Of a stretch of 25,294 bases of DNA, positions 1 through 11,000 are shown piece by piece (the first letter of the stretch is position 1; every line of letters starts with the position of its first letter). The notes under the pieces are model-generated. The model was not told the origin of the DNA. It searched no databases and saw nothing but the letters and a program-made list of their open reading frames with translations. The DNA is from Gonium pectorale (taxonomy: Eukaryota; Chlorophyta; Chlorophyceae; Chlamydomonadales; Volvocaceae): contig LSYV01000028.1 in NCBI GenBank assembly GCA_001584585.1, positions 422,107 through 447,400 of the forward strand, written 5' to 3'. The translations under genes and the position numbers were made by a program.

Positions 1-506
1 GCCTAGCCCGCCCGGCCCCGCCGTCGCCCATGCCGCCTAGCCCGGCCCAGCCGCCGTAGCCGGAGACTTCCGGGCCTGCGCTTCTGTCACCCTTGCCACC
101 CAGCCAGCCCGCTCTGCACCGCCGCCGCCCGTTCCCTCCAGCCCGCGGCTGGCGTCGCCGGATGGAGCCGCCCAGCCTGGTTCCGCCGTTACAAGAGATG
201 CCACCCAGGCCCCCGCAGCCGGCGCCAGAGCTGCCAAGCCTGCAGCTGGCGACGTCCCTGCATACCGCCAAGCTCGTCCCTGCAACATCTGTCGCTGGTG
301 CCGCCCAGCCCAACGCCTTTGATTGCCACCTGTCCCGCCCAGTCCGCCACCGCCGTCACCATTGCTACACAGCCATGTATGCACCGCCAATGCTGGATGG
401 AGCCGCCCAGCCCAGCGCGCGCCGCTGCCTTCCGTGCCCCTTTTATTATGGCGTGGGTCTTTTGCACCGTACGGTTGATTGCGCTGGGCATCCCTGTGCT
501 TGCCCC
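1..506. repeat. GC-rich degenerate tandem repeat
   Basis: This stretch is dominated by imperfect, irregularly spaced copies of a GCCGCCCAGCCC-like core (for example near 30-55, 170-180, 300-312 and 400-412), often preceded by TGGATGGA. Both strands stay open for long distances, but only because the sequence is C-rich on one strand. No frame shows a recognisable domain. The last part (about 430-506) may be very diverged LINE sequence, because a CTTTTATTATGG-like string sits where copy B has CTTTTATGGGG. I see no gene here. Confidence 0.5.
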
Positions 507-1097
507 ATAGTTGAGGATAGAGCAGAGCGAGGGCCTATATGCGAACGGTGGTGGGAGCACGCGCCCCTACCCAAGCACTGCTCTACCGCGAGTTGGCGCA
601 GAGGCCGCTCCAATACCACTGGGCTAAGCTCGTTTCGCGGTTCTGGAACGGGATGGTAGAGCGCCCCGATACGCTGTGCCATCGGGCCTTCGTGGCAGAC
701 CTGAGGCTAGCGCTTGTCGATGGGGTGACCCATTGTTGGTCAGCACGCAGGGGCACTGCACTTCCTTGCTGACGCGGGTATTCGGGCCCTTGAGGGCCTT
801 ACGGCGGGTAGCGCGCGGGTAACGCACTTGATTCGCGTCGTTGCTCATACATATTGGCAAGTCTTGGATAGCTTTGCTGACAGGCTTGATGCTCGGCGGC
901 GGCTGCCTGGAGCACCCCGCGACTTCCCTAGCGGCGAGAGGGGAATTAAGACGCGCCGGTATGCCAGCTGGATGGGAGATCCTTTGCACACGGCGACTGT
1001 GATGGCACCCAGCTTGCATCAAACGTTGATACGGTTCAGGCTAGGGCGTTGGGAGACGGAGGTAAACCGGCCCAATGGGCGAGCCCGGGCTGCTATC
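507..1097 (+). mobile_element. Decayed LINE (non-LTR retrotransposon) 3' fragment, copy A
   Basis: This segment closely matches 24163-24743 (copy B) on the same strand, with scattered substitutions and small indels. It encodes pieces of the region downstream of a LINE reverse transcriptase, including RTVVGARAPTQALLYREL and then a W-K-L-x-x-RFWNGM stretch. The open frame breaks around 770, and the downstream part (HQTLIRFRLGRWETEVNRPN) lies in another frame. The zinc-knuckle-like C-terminal motif that survives in copy B is missing, because homology stops near 1097 after CCCAATGGGCGAGCCCGGGC. It is a non-autonomous remnant. The assignment to LINE rests mainly on the better-preserved upstream part of copy B. 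Confidence 0.7.
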
Positions 1098-2035
1098 ACG
1101 GATAAAAAAGACTTACACGTACGTATAATTAGGACAGCATCGAGATGGGAGAATGCGGTTGCGCAGCCCTCCGATGTCGTCACGAACACAAAAGACGAGT
1201 ACGGACACACATGGTACGGCACCGCCGGCGGAAGACCGAGATCGCATAATCGCCCCGCATGCTCCTGGCCGGACGTGATAAGTCCGCTCACAGACAGCCT
1301 GACTACTGCCGATGCCGATCGAGTGACCTGATAGCCACGCACGCACCGCAAGACAACATTACCAGCCATGAAGTAGTATGACATAACATAAAGGCCACCT
1401 GTCAATACGCAAACCCATCACGCACAGAGGCCGGAGAAGGGGCCTCAAAAATGGACGAGATCGCTCTCATCTGCTACAGGCGGTTTTGTTCAGGGATCGC
1501 TCCAATCAATCACGCGATGCAACTGTGTGCGACGACGACGACACGTTGGAAACTGTAAGTCATCTCCAATTGAGCTCTTGCGCCCGCCCTGGACGTCGCC
1601 ACGCCATCTACGATTGCGTGTCAGCAAACAGTTCCCGTAGGACCATCAAGTTGGTTACCGGTAGACGATCAAGGAAGACAAACATATAGATACGAAGGCC
1701 GAGATGTAGGCAGCATGTTGCCATTGCTCTCTGCAAAAAGGAACCGCCTAGCAGCCATATGTGGCTAATACGTACGTACGTAGGGGGCCAGGCTTGATAA
1801 CTGGTTTGTTGATGCTCGTACGGTGTCGTACGTAGCTTACGTGTCTCATGACGCAGAAAGGACCACTTATACATCCAGCTCGCGCATGGACATCGATTGC
1901 CACACACCACCCGCGCGTGAGAAGGGGAAATTAAGTGGATGTGGCTAATAATGTCATGTGGGTTGATAGATGCTGGTAGATAGATAGCTAGCCAGCTAGT
2001 CAGCTTGTCTCGCCTAGCTATCTGTCGTGCACCGC
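1098..2035. other. Gene-free 3' flank of the large minus-strand gene
   Basis: No coding exon with convincing splice signals is visible on either strand. The stretch holds ACGTACGTACGTAGG (about 1769-1785) and clustered TAGC/TAGA palindromic repeats (about 1968-2015). It must contain the polyadenylation site of the gene that stops at 2036-2038. I found no TTACA on the plus strand (the TGTAA signal usual in volvocine algae) within the first 400 nt downstream of the stop, so the 3' UTR end is undetermined. Confidence 0.5.
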
Positions 2036-5000
2036 TTATGACACCGGAAGGATGACCTTCCACGATTGCGGTTTCGAGCCGTTGCAGTTCCACAGCTGGA
2101 CAATCTGCAATAAGTCAAGCGGCGCGCGGCGGATGGCGGGCGGCGAGGGCAGGGCATGTCGTGCGTGTGGATGATCCTAATCGATCAGGCAGAACGAACA
2201 ATCGGCGTTATGTATGGCGACCCTGCTGCTGCTTGCTTGTATGCCTTCACTCCCTCCTACGATTTCTATACTGCACGCTGTATCCCCCCCCCCCACCCCC
2301 ACACACACACACAAGACCGCCCGGCCGGCAAGCAAGCAAGGGCCATTGCCGCCCGTCAACCGGAGATCAATTATTCGCGGCCTCCACCAACCACCGCACT
2401 GCTCACCGCGCCGTTGTTGGTGGAGCCGTTGCTGACGTCGAGGCAGAGGTTCGTGGCGTGGAAGGGCGACAGGCTTACACCGCCCTGGTAGCCGGCGCTG
2501 GCCTGTGATGTGTATGTAGATGCCGGCAGATGGCGGCAGCAACGTGGCGTGGACGTGTTTGATATCAGGGCAACCTACATGCGGTTGCTCGACCGGCAGC
2601 TGGCAAGTGCTTGTAGCTCGTTTTGCTTGTAAGTAGCTGCGCACTCTCTCCGTTGTGGCTGCCCACTCTATCCAAGCAAATGGCACGCACGCTTGCGCCA
2701 TCTAGCTCGACCCTTGCACTACAAATGCAACATCTGACTCGCTCGCTAAACATCCCACTCGGTCACGTATGAGCCAACTATTTAGTCGACTTTTCACTCA
2801 CGCACCTTGAACAGCTGGTTGCTGGCGCCGTTGACGCAGCGGTCGATGATGATCCGCGCGCCGGAGAACGCGCCTGCGTTCTGCACCGTCATGCAGAAGC
2901 CGCCGCTGCTCTTGAGCTGGTAGGCGTTGGTGCCTGCGGGATCCATTGCATCGGGTACACATGTCACACGGCGGGACCTGGAGCGAGTCGCAAGCAAGTA
3001 GCTAGCTAACCAGCTAGGAAGCTTGCCCGCACACAGGCAGGGATCTGGGCGTGTGAACGATAGTGCGGTCGTCGCACGGAGTCGATGGCGTGCGCGGCGT
3101 CACACAACGTGCTGCAGCCGATACACAGCAATATGGTTGTAACTCATCAAGAAAGCTGTCACCGATTGAAGCGGTGCCATTCCTGCGAGCCTTTTTTACA
3201 GAGAGGATGGAAGGTTGCACGACCCATCTACTCCTGTGCTAGCTAGCTGCGTGCCGGTCTGCCCGCACTCGCAGACGCGCGCGTACCTGCCGCCGTGATC
3301 GTGAACTCCTGAGCGCCTGTTGCGTGTAGTGTCGGTACAGCGAGCGAGCGAGCGAGTGAGCGGGGGGAGGACGCAGTCAAAGCACGCACGAGGACGTCAT
3401 CATGCAATCAGCATACATCATGCAATCAGCATACATCATACGCACGCGCTGCCTCTAGCGCTGGCCTCCCCATGGCATCAACGGCCCTGGCCAGTTGCAA
3501 TACATACGTCCATGACGGTGCGTGTCGGGTAGGTCAAGCAATAAACATGCACGTGATGAGATATTACAGGCAGGCAGGGCCGCTATGCAGCCGTATTGAT
3601 CGATAATTTCCTGGCATCATGCTCGCCTGAGTCGTTGCAGTCCCAGCTCTACGTATACGTGCGTACGTCCGCCAGGTACGGGTCCGTGGTGGCGCATGAA
3701 TGCGAGGGGAACGGGCGGGCGATTACTAGGTAGGCATGTGAGGTAGCTAGGGTGAGGAGCGAGCGAGCACGCACGGGATTATTACTTCTTGCACTAGGGC
3801 ATGCATGTCATCAGCTTCGTGCCCATATATGCACACATTTTCCGCACGCACCCACCTGGATATATGTGCCAGGGGTCTGCCGGTTGCCGCTCACATCCAG
3901 GCACCGGTCGTTCCTGCGAAGAGAATCAGCATTAAGGGCACTTCCAGCATATACGCATACGATACACGACGTCGTCTGACACACACGGCAGATAGAGCAC
4001 GACGGGTCGGGAGCCCGCGGCTGCTGCAGGCTGTGCTTGATTGCGCGTCCTATCTACCCAGTCATCACGCAACGCCCGGCATGGATCTAGATAGAGAGCA
4101 TTCAGCCCCGCCCACAAGCAAAAGCATAGCATACACGTGTGAGCGATCAACCTAGGGACAGCAGTTCGATGAGTGGACGGATCGGAGCAAGCGGCCGGAG
4201 CAAGCATGCATGTCCCATCCAGTAGTACTACGTGCATACACCGGTTCTATCTATCTGCTTGCTCCGGAATGTCCCTCCGCCGCGCTCACTGGCCAGCCAG
4301 GGCCTCCACGCTGCCGGTATTGGCACGCGTCGGAAGGTTGAGGCTGAAGATCTGGGCAGGGGTCCGGTTGCACCTGAAGGGGTGCGGGGGGACAATTCCA
4401 GGCACGCATGCAGGGGGATGCGACGGTCGGTATAAATGGACACCCACACAGTTGGAGCGCGTCTAATAAGCTACCTTCCACCGTAGCGCAACCATTACGA
4501 CAAAGCTGTCGTAAAAATGGCCCTCGACATGCACTGTAGATATTTTCCCCCACGTGACACTTCAATTCACGACGATGCCGTCCTTATCCATGTCAACGAG
4601 CGAGGCACATTGTTAATTAACCGTCCTCACCCCCAGAGCTGCACGACTGCGCCGTTGGCAGATGACCCTCCGCCGATGTCCAGGCACTTGTCTAAGGAGG
4701 GCGGGGGGGGGGCACGGGGCAAGGAACGGGGCGGGGCAGGTGGTGACTTATACAAGCAATTTGTACGATGCACATTGCACATGCAGGTTTACAGTAGCAC
4801 GCGAGGCCCCATTAGTCCCATTCCTGGCTTGAATCGCTAGCGGAGCGTAGCGTAGGTTACACGTCCGTCAAAGCCGGGGGGGTGGGCCATGGACGAATTG
4901 CGAATATTGGGGTGGGGAGCGGGTTATGGTAGGTGATAGGTCGAGGAGATCGATGATGTAGGGCAAGCGTGCGATCATTTATGCACGTGGCTTGCCTGTG

Positions 5001-8000
5001 CATGGACCGGCCTAATTAAACCTACGCACGTTACCTCTATCTGCAGCGAGCTGAGAACGCACCTGCGGCATGCGTTGGGCTCAAGGTATACAGGTCGGCA
5101 GTGCCGCCGATTGGGACGATGGACCACGCCTGATTCGCGGCGCCGTTGACGCAATTGTCCAGGATAATCCTGGTGCCGTAGCTGGCGCCGCTGTCCTGGG
5201 CCGCCAAACACATACCCATTTCGGTGGTTTTAATGGTGTAGGCACCCGTGGCTGCACGTGAGCAGATAGAGACGGAGGCAGGGGAGGTATTGGAGGGCGG
5301 GAGTGCACGAACGGCGGGGGCCCGGGACACCAAGGCATACCGGCGTCCACCGAGGGACAACACGGTACATCATCAGGACAAAGCTGTTGCGCCGTGTCAG
5401 TCGGCCACGACATGCTTCTTGGCGTCATCGATTGTTTTACTGCCCCCACCGCTCATCACTCACGCGTGGAGGCTACGGTGAAGTATTGCGCCGCATTTTC
5501 GCTAGAGGAGCACGACCACTGCTGGATGAAGGTGCCAGGTTTCTGGACGTTGTAGCTGCGTGCAGCAATCGATCCATCCGGCGGGCGGGGGGGGGGGCGG
5601 GTACATACACATGTTAATGTTTGCGGATTGACATTGGGTGCAGGTATATCGTGCATGCTGTTCGCAGAAACAATCACATGTTGCCAATCAGCCGTGCTAT
5701 GCGGACAATGTTCCTTCCAACAGTGGCCCCGCGCGCGCTTGAACACTAAGAAATAAGCATCCAAGCCAACCCTTCACCAAGATCCCTACTTTACATCGTT
5801 ACTTACTTGTCGAACATGTGCTTCTCAAGTGCTCAAGCAACCTTTTAATCCTCGATCCCCAGTCCCCTCTCCACCGAACTGGCAACTGCTTAAATACTCA
5901 CAGGACGTCCAGGCAGGTGCTGCTGCTGGCCGAGTTGCGCGTCTTGATGGAGCCCGCGCTGATCACAGACGTGTCGGTGTTGGTCGGGAAGTTGCAGCAG
6001 GCGATGCGGAGTCCGTTCATCGCTGCATATATACGTGGATGCGGGCACATGCGGCAGAGGGATAAATCATGACATGTACGCGACAGTATATGTAATTCAA
6101 CGCCGAGCCATCACTTCGAGGGAGCCAGACGACGAAACACGCCCGTCCGAGCGCTTCGTTTCAGCACACGACGGCCTGCACTGCTGGAAGGGCAGCGAGG
6201 TGACGAGGCTGGGTACTCCTGCTCGCCTGTTTGGTTGACCAGCTCGTAACAGGCAGGGTCAACTCTATGTAGAGGATCATCGGAGTCATGGCACACATGC
6301 GCAGGCGTAAGGTTGTAATGAAGCGCATTGGTTATAAACCCGCCAGCGATTGATCGGCGATCCCAGGAGTGCGCGCCGCCGATCCAGGCGTGGCTGGCGG
6401 ACGCGCGCGCGCATGTCTCTCACCCGTGTCGTCGGTGGCCTCTACCGACTCAACGCGGGTCTGCAGGCCGCAAATATAGGTCTGGCCCGGGCAGAAGGTA
6501 TAGGGAGTCCAGCTGCACGCGCGAGCGGAGGAAGGAATGGCTCATTTATTTGCGGCAATAACAATAATGCGGGGGCGGCGGGATTCTAGGAAGCAAGGTG
6601 CGGTGCGTGTGTAAGCAAGGAATAATTGGAAACCTTATTTGTGACTAATATTGGGTGGCGGCGCCAGCCAGCCAGCCAACGATAATGCATCTCCCCTCGT
6701 ATCTCATGGCCTTCGGTATCACCCGCTTCTTTTCACTCGGAAACCGTCGCTGTTTTATGTGACCGCCCTTACTTACTCTCCCCACCAGCCGTTGTGCACG
6801 TAGACGCCGTTGCCACGGTCGTTGCTGCAGGTGAAGACGATGGAGTTGGCCGCCGTGTCATCCCCGCCCTCAGGTTCGATGCGCATCTTCGCCCCGACAA
6901 AGTATCCGCCGGGTGGGCAGGATGCACTCGGGTACCAATCTCCCCAGAAGCTGGTCGTACGAGAAATCGTATGTACGAGGGATGGACGGAGAAGGTAAAA
7001 ATACGACAAGTGAGCGAAGTGGCCGGCGGACCAACGGGCATCCGGAAGCAACCGGGCGGGCTAAACGCCCTGTGCAGATCAGCTGGGCTTGTTGCCACAT
7101 GATGCAAAGCCGAGGCGATTCCGTGAAAGGGTGCTTCATTACTGACGAGGCCTTTCACAGCTATATATCTATCATGGTAGCATTGTGTGGGAACGAAAGA
7201 ATCGTATTGCAAGGCAATGCAGATACGCATTAACATATCTGTAGCAAGAGCACTGAAAGTGCCCCTCATGGATGGCCTATCTAGCCTCCGTACATACCCG
7301 TTGTTGCCCTCCACCGTGTTGGAAGTACCAGACATGCAGCCCACGCTGATGCCGTTGAGGGCCGTGTCGTCACTTGCAGTCGTCTGTTTCTCAATACGCA
7401 GCTGGTAACTGTTGATCGGCAGAGCATAGAGCTCCATGCCCCGATCCTGAGAACGAAGTAGGACAACACATGAGCATGTGGGCGCCCAAACGCACGCACA
7501 CACAAACTTGAATGGCGCGTGTGGACACCGAACGATTGTATGGCGCCGTTGACGCATATTTGGGCACCATGCATACATGTTGATTATTGCTGAATGCTCG
7601 GGATGTGGCAGGCGGGTGGCTGGGGTCGGTTGCCTGTGTACAGACACGACCAGATATGTTCCGGACGAAGCTTCGGAGCTACCCATGATACGAATGTGTA
7701 ATGAGCGGCTGGCTCGGATGTCGGTCCTTACCTTGCTGTACATGAACTTGCCGCATGGGTACGAAGCCTTCTGCCAGTCGCCCCAGAAGCCTGTGGACGG
7801 ATAGACGGCCATCCATACAGCAGTTGGGCATAAGGACGAGCAGGTGCGTGTCTAACACCGTTTATATCTCATTTTTTATTAGTATAGTGGTACCCATTTG
7901 CACGCACGGCTGCCTGGACGACGGACCAAGCAACTATGTACTGACACGCATTATCATCTCCTAGTCGACCTGGCAAACACTCAAACTCTATTGTGATGAA

Positions 8001-11000
8001 AGTCGATACTCTTTCCGGCGGGCCATAACTTTCGGTGGGACAACCCATCAAAGCCAAACATCCATCCTACGTAAGTAGCTAGTACGTACTTACCATCCCC
8101 AACACTCAGCCAGGTCTTCGTCGCATGGTTGACAGCTGCGTTCAGCAGGTGGCAGCAGCAAACGCGGGTTTTGAAACTTGCACGGCACAACTTCCTGCAC
8201 CGATTTAATGGTCCAAACCCAACGTTGTACGTTGGAATAGGTGTGGCTAGACTACTTCTGTGTGTGCATGGTTGTGTGTGTTGTGTTACATCTCCGACCC
8301 GACGCTGGCCAGGGGCGCTACCCGCCCCAACGCAACACCACCTCAACGCCTCGAGGCGAGGGGTGTGGGGGACCGCTGTTCCCCCTTCCTCAACCCAAAA
8401 GGACAGCCTGCAGCCTTAAGCAACTGCAGCTGCCCTGCAGATCCCGCCGCAGTGCTGCTGCTCTATTCGTCGGAGCAGCTGCTGCACACCACAGTCCTTG
8501 CCGCACGGGACCAGCCCCTAAGTGTGGTGCTGGTCACGCGTTTCATAGCAGTCCAAACAGTAATATGGGTCCAGATGGCCCGTTCGCCCGAGATCCTAGC
8601 GACAAGGCATGTCCTGAGAGGCGTAAATGTATTTGCGCATATATGACCCGGAATCGAAGCACTGGCTATCATTTTACGAAATAAAAGGCTAGAAGTATGA
8701 CAGAGGTGATTTCTTCTACACACGTACATAACACAGAAGCATCTGGGTAGCCGCAACTTACCTACGGGGTTAGCCAGTTCCTCCTGCTCGTCCGGTGTTC
8801 CCTGCGCGTACGGACATAGTCGTGCAGGTGTGTCGCAAGAGTGGGCTTGACATTGGTTGCACCTTCACGAGCAAACACGCGCACAAACGCGCTGAGGGGC
8901 CATCCTGCCTCCGCCCCCCGACCCTCCCACAGCAGCAGCTGCGCTCCTCACACGGAGGTAAACGTCGTTGACGATGTCTGCATCCATGTCATAAAGGCGC
9001 GCGTAGCAGGTAGGGGTAGCACACGGGACAGGTGCGTGAGTGAATATTTCGGCGTAGTAGCAATTGAGGAGGCTATCGTGGGGTCCATCGTACTCATTGA
9101 GGGCAAGTAATGTTGGGCTACGAGCCTGGTGCACGCAGTCATATCTGTTTACCCGTACTGCCGTACACATATCCGTGTGCTCCGAACAAGTGCGCACGTA
9201 CCGATGTCGCCAAGAGTGATCTCGATACTCAGAAAGCTGATAGCAGCGGTGGCCTCCAGGTTGACCTACACGGAAGAGCGAGCATATGGCAGTCAAGGTA
9301 GTGCAGACGCCCCGAGGCGCGCTCATACATAAAGCATCCGTACGTGGAAACTCTACCCTCGCTCGATTGCGTGCCAATTGAACGGGCCGGCATGCATGCG
9401 GATGGGGTTCCGCTGGATAGTCCGCTATCAAGGAAAAGGCAGCGGTTGATGTTGCGGCATGCCGGCATACAATCGCCACTCACCACAGCAATCCAGATGC
9501 AGCAGGAGCTGAAGTCAATCTCAATGGTCAGTGTTACTTTGAAGACGGGCACTTTCACCCTGAAGGGCAGTCAGCGGGACGGAGGTCCCGTTAATCCAAT
9601 CTAGCTGCTATAAATACATACAAATAAACGGCCGCATCAATAAGAGTGCTGCAAGCCGACGACGCAACGGTGGCCTCCTTCACGGAACAAGTCTGACAGA
9701 TAGAGCTAGCCGTAACGTACAGTGCAAAGAACATGTAACCTTCCCAGCTGGGATTGAGACAGTGCGTTACAGCGCTAGCTACGCCGCACGCACGCTATAA
9801 GGCGCTGCTGCTTACGCCAGGGAGGCCTCGAGAAAGTAAATCTTATCCTTGTAGTTGTAGCCGAGACAGACCGAGCCTTCGACGGAGAGGGCGATGCCGG
9901 TCTGTGGGGGATCGATGAATATGAACAGGTAAACTAGCTAGAAATCGATGTATGCGCATAACACTCCGGCCCGCCGCCGTTGTAATGTCGCAGCCTGACA
10001 TCTATATCGATCTAGCTATACACCTCGTTGATTGAGATAGAGCACGTAGATAGATTAATTCCCATCCATTCCGACAACTCTCGGCGTCTCCCAACAGTAC
10101 CCTTTACAGGAGGTGCCGTATCCATGTCTTGTGACTTGCCTTTTTTACAAACCAGTTGTCGTCAGGCACGCCGACACTAACGGTCAGACAACCCTTGAGT
10201 TTATTGTCGCCTGCGCGCGTGAATGCGTGCGTGCCACCAAGAGAACGTCGTCGCCCAGTTAACTCAATCAAGCATGGCAAATCTAATGCATGCGACATGG
10301 TGGGGATAGATAGGTACCTGGCACAAAGAATGGCCTGGTTGTTTGGGTGAACCATTCCGGAGCGAAGAGTTGCTGCATGCACATGACGTTACTTCTACGG
10401 GGAGTAGTGAGCAAGTAAGGGCGCCATCCGGCCTTCAACTCTCCGCGTGCGTGGCTCCGTCCGTCCCTGCCCCCATCTCGCTCTCCTCACATGAGTCCAT
10501 CTCCAGCGATCCCGTCAACTCGATAGGTCCGACTGCGCAGATCACAGGTTAGGTTGCAAGTTATTAAACAGCGCAAGCAAGGTCGCGGCCGAGGGCGGGG
10601 TCTCTCAGCTCCAACTCACACAATACACGGATCTGGTCTGCGATCCAGGCAGCAGGCAGTCAAGGAGGTTACTCACTGGGACCAGAGCAACCGACGTTGA
10701 GCCCGAACGCGCCCTGTCTGCGGTGAGTGGGTTCGTGGACAATCACCAGTTATTGAGGGGGCGGCTCAGGATGGCGCGTGCTGGTGCACGTCGATATTCT
10801 CGCTTGCTATCTAGCTACCACGACGAACATCGGATCTTTTATTTCTGCGTGCTGCGCGCCGTCTTAAATACGGTGCATGCTTCGAACATACAAAAAAGGG
10901 GCGGGGATCCGCTCAGGCACGACACACACTGCTGACGTTGGTGCAACGGCCGGTGCCAAATACGTTTTTTTTCGTAGGGAAAACAACGTACTGTGTGTAA

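Larger units (their letters stand above)
2036..4321 (-). other. Module 7: second ricin-B-type beta-trefoil and C terminus (exons 39-45)
   Basis: Exons are the 3' part of 4290-4373, then 3856-3913, 3627-3648, 3287-3316, 2806-2933, 2407-2502 and 2036-2104. The three repeats are NDRCLDVSGNRQ...YIQSWDCNDSGAQEF, GGFCMTVQNAG...RIIIDRCVNGASNQLF and LSPFHATNLCLDVSNG...IVQLWNCNGSKPQSW. All three Q-x-[W/F] motifs are present. Repeats beta and gamma resemble beta and gamma of the first trefoil more than their neighbours (RII-[L/I]-D-x-CVNGA-[A/S]-NQ; LSP-x-HA), so the whole trefoil was duplicated. The protein ends seven residues after the last QSW (KVILPVS, then TAA at 2036-2038), a typical end for this fold. 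The 22-nt exon 3627-3648 needs a GC donor. Confidence 0.87.

Noticed and set aside
93..659. A 188-codon plus frame at the left end
   Set aside because: It joins C-rich repeat to LINE fragment sequence out of the LINE frame. No domain is visible.
6769..7812. A 347-codon uninterrupted minus-strand frame
   Set aside because: It reads through two introns that happen to lack stops and crosses the 6777-6950 exon in the wrong frame. The VMO-I repeats are only continuous after splicing.
8865..9479. A 204-codon minus frame
   Set aside because: It spans two introns and does not use the phases of the exons at 9202-9265 and 8952-8977 consistently. It is a composition-driven open frame.
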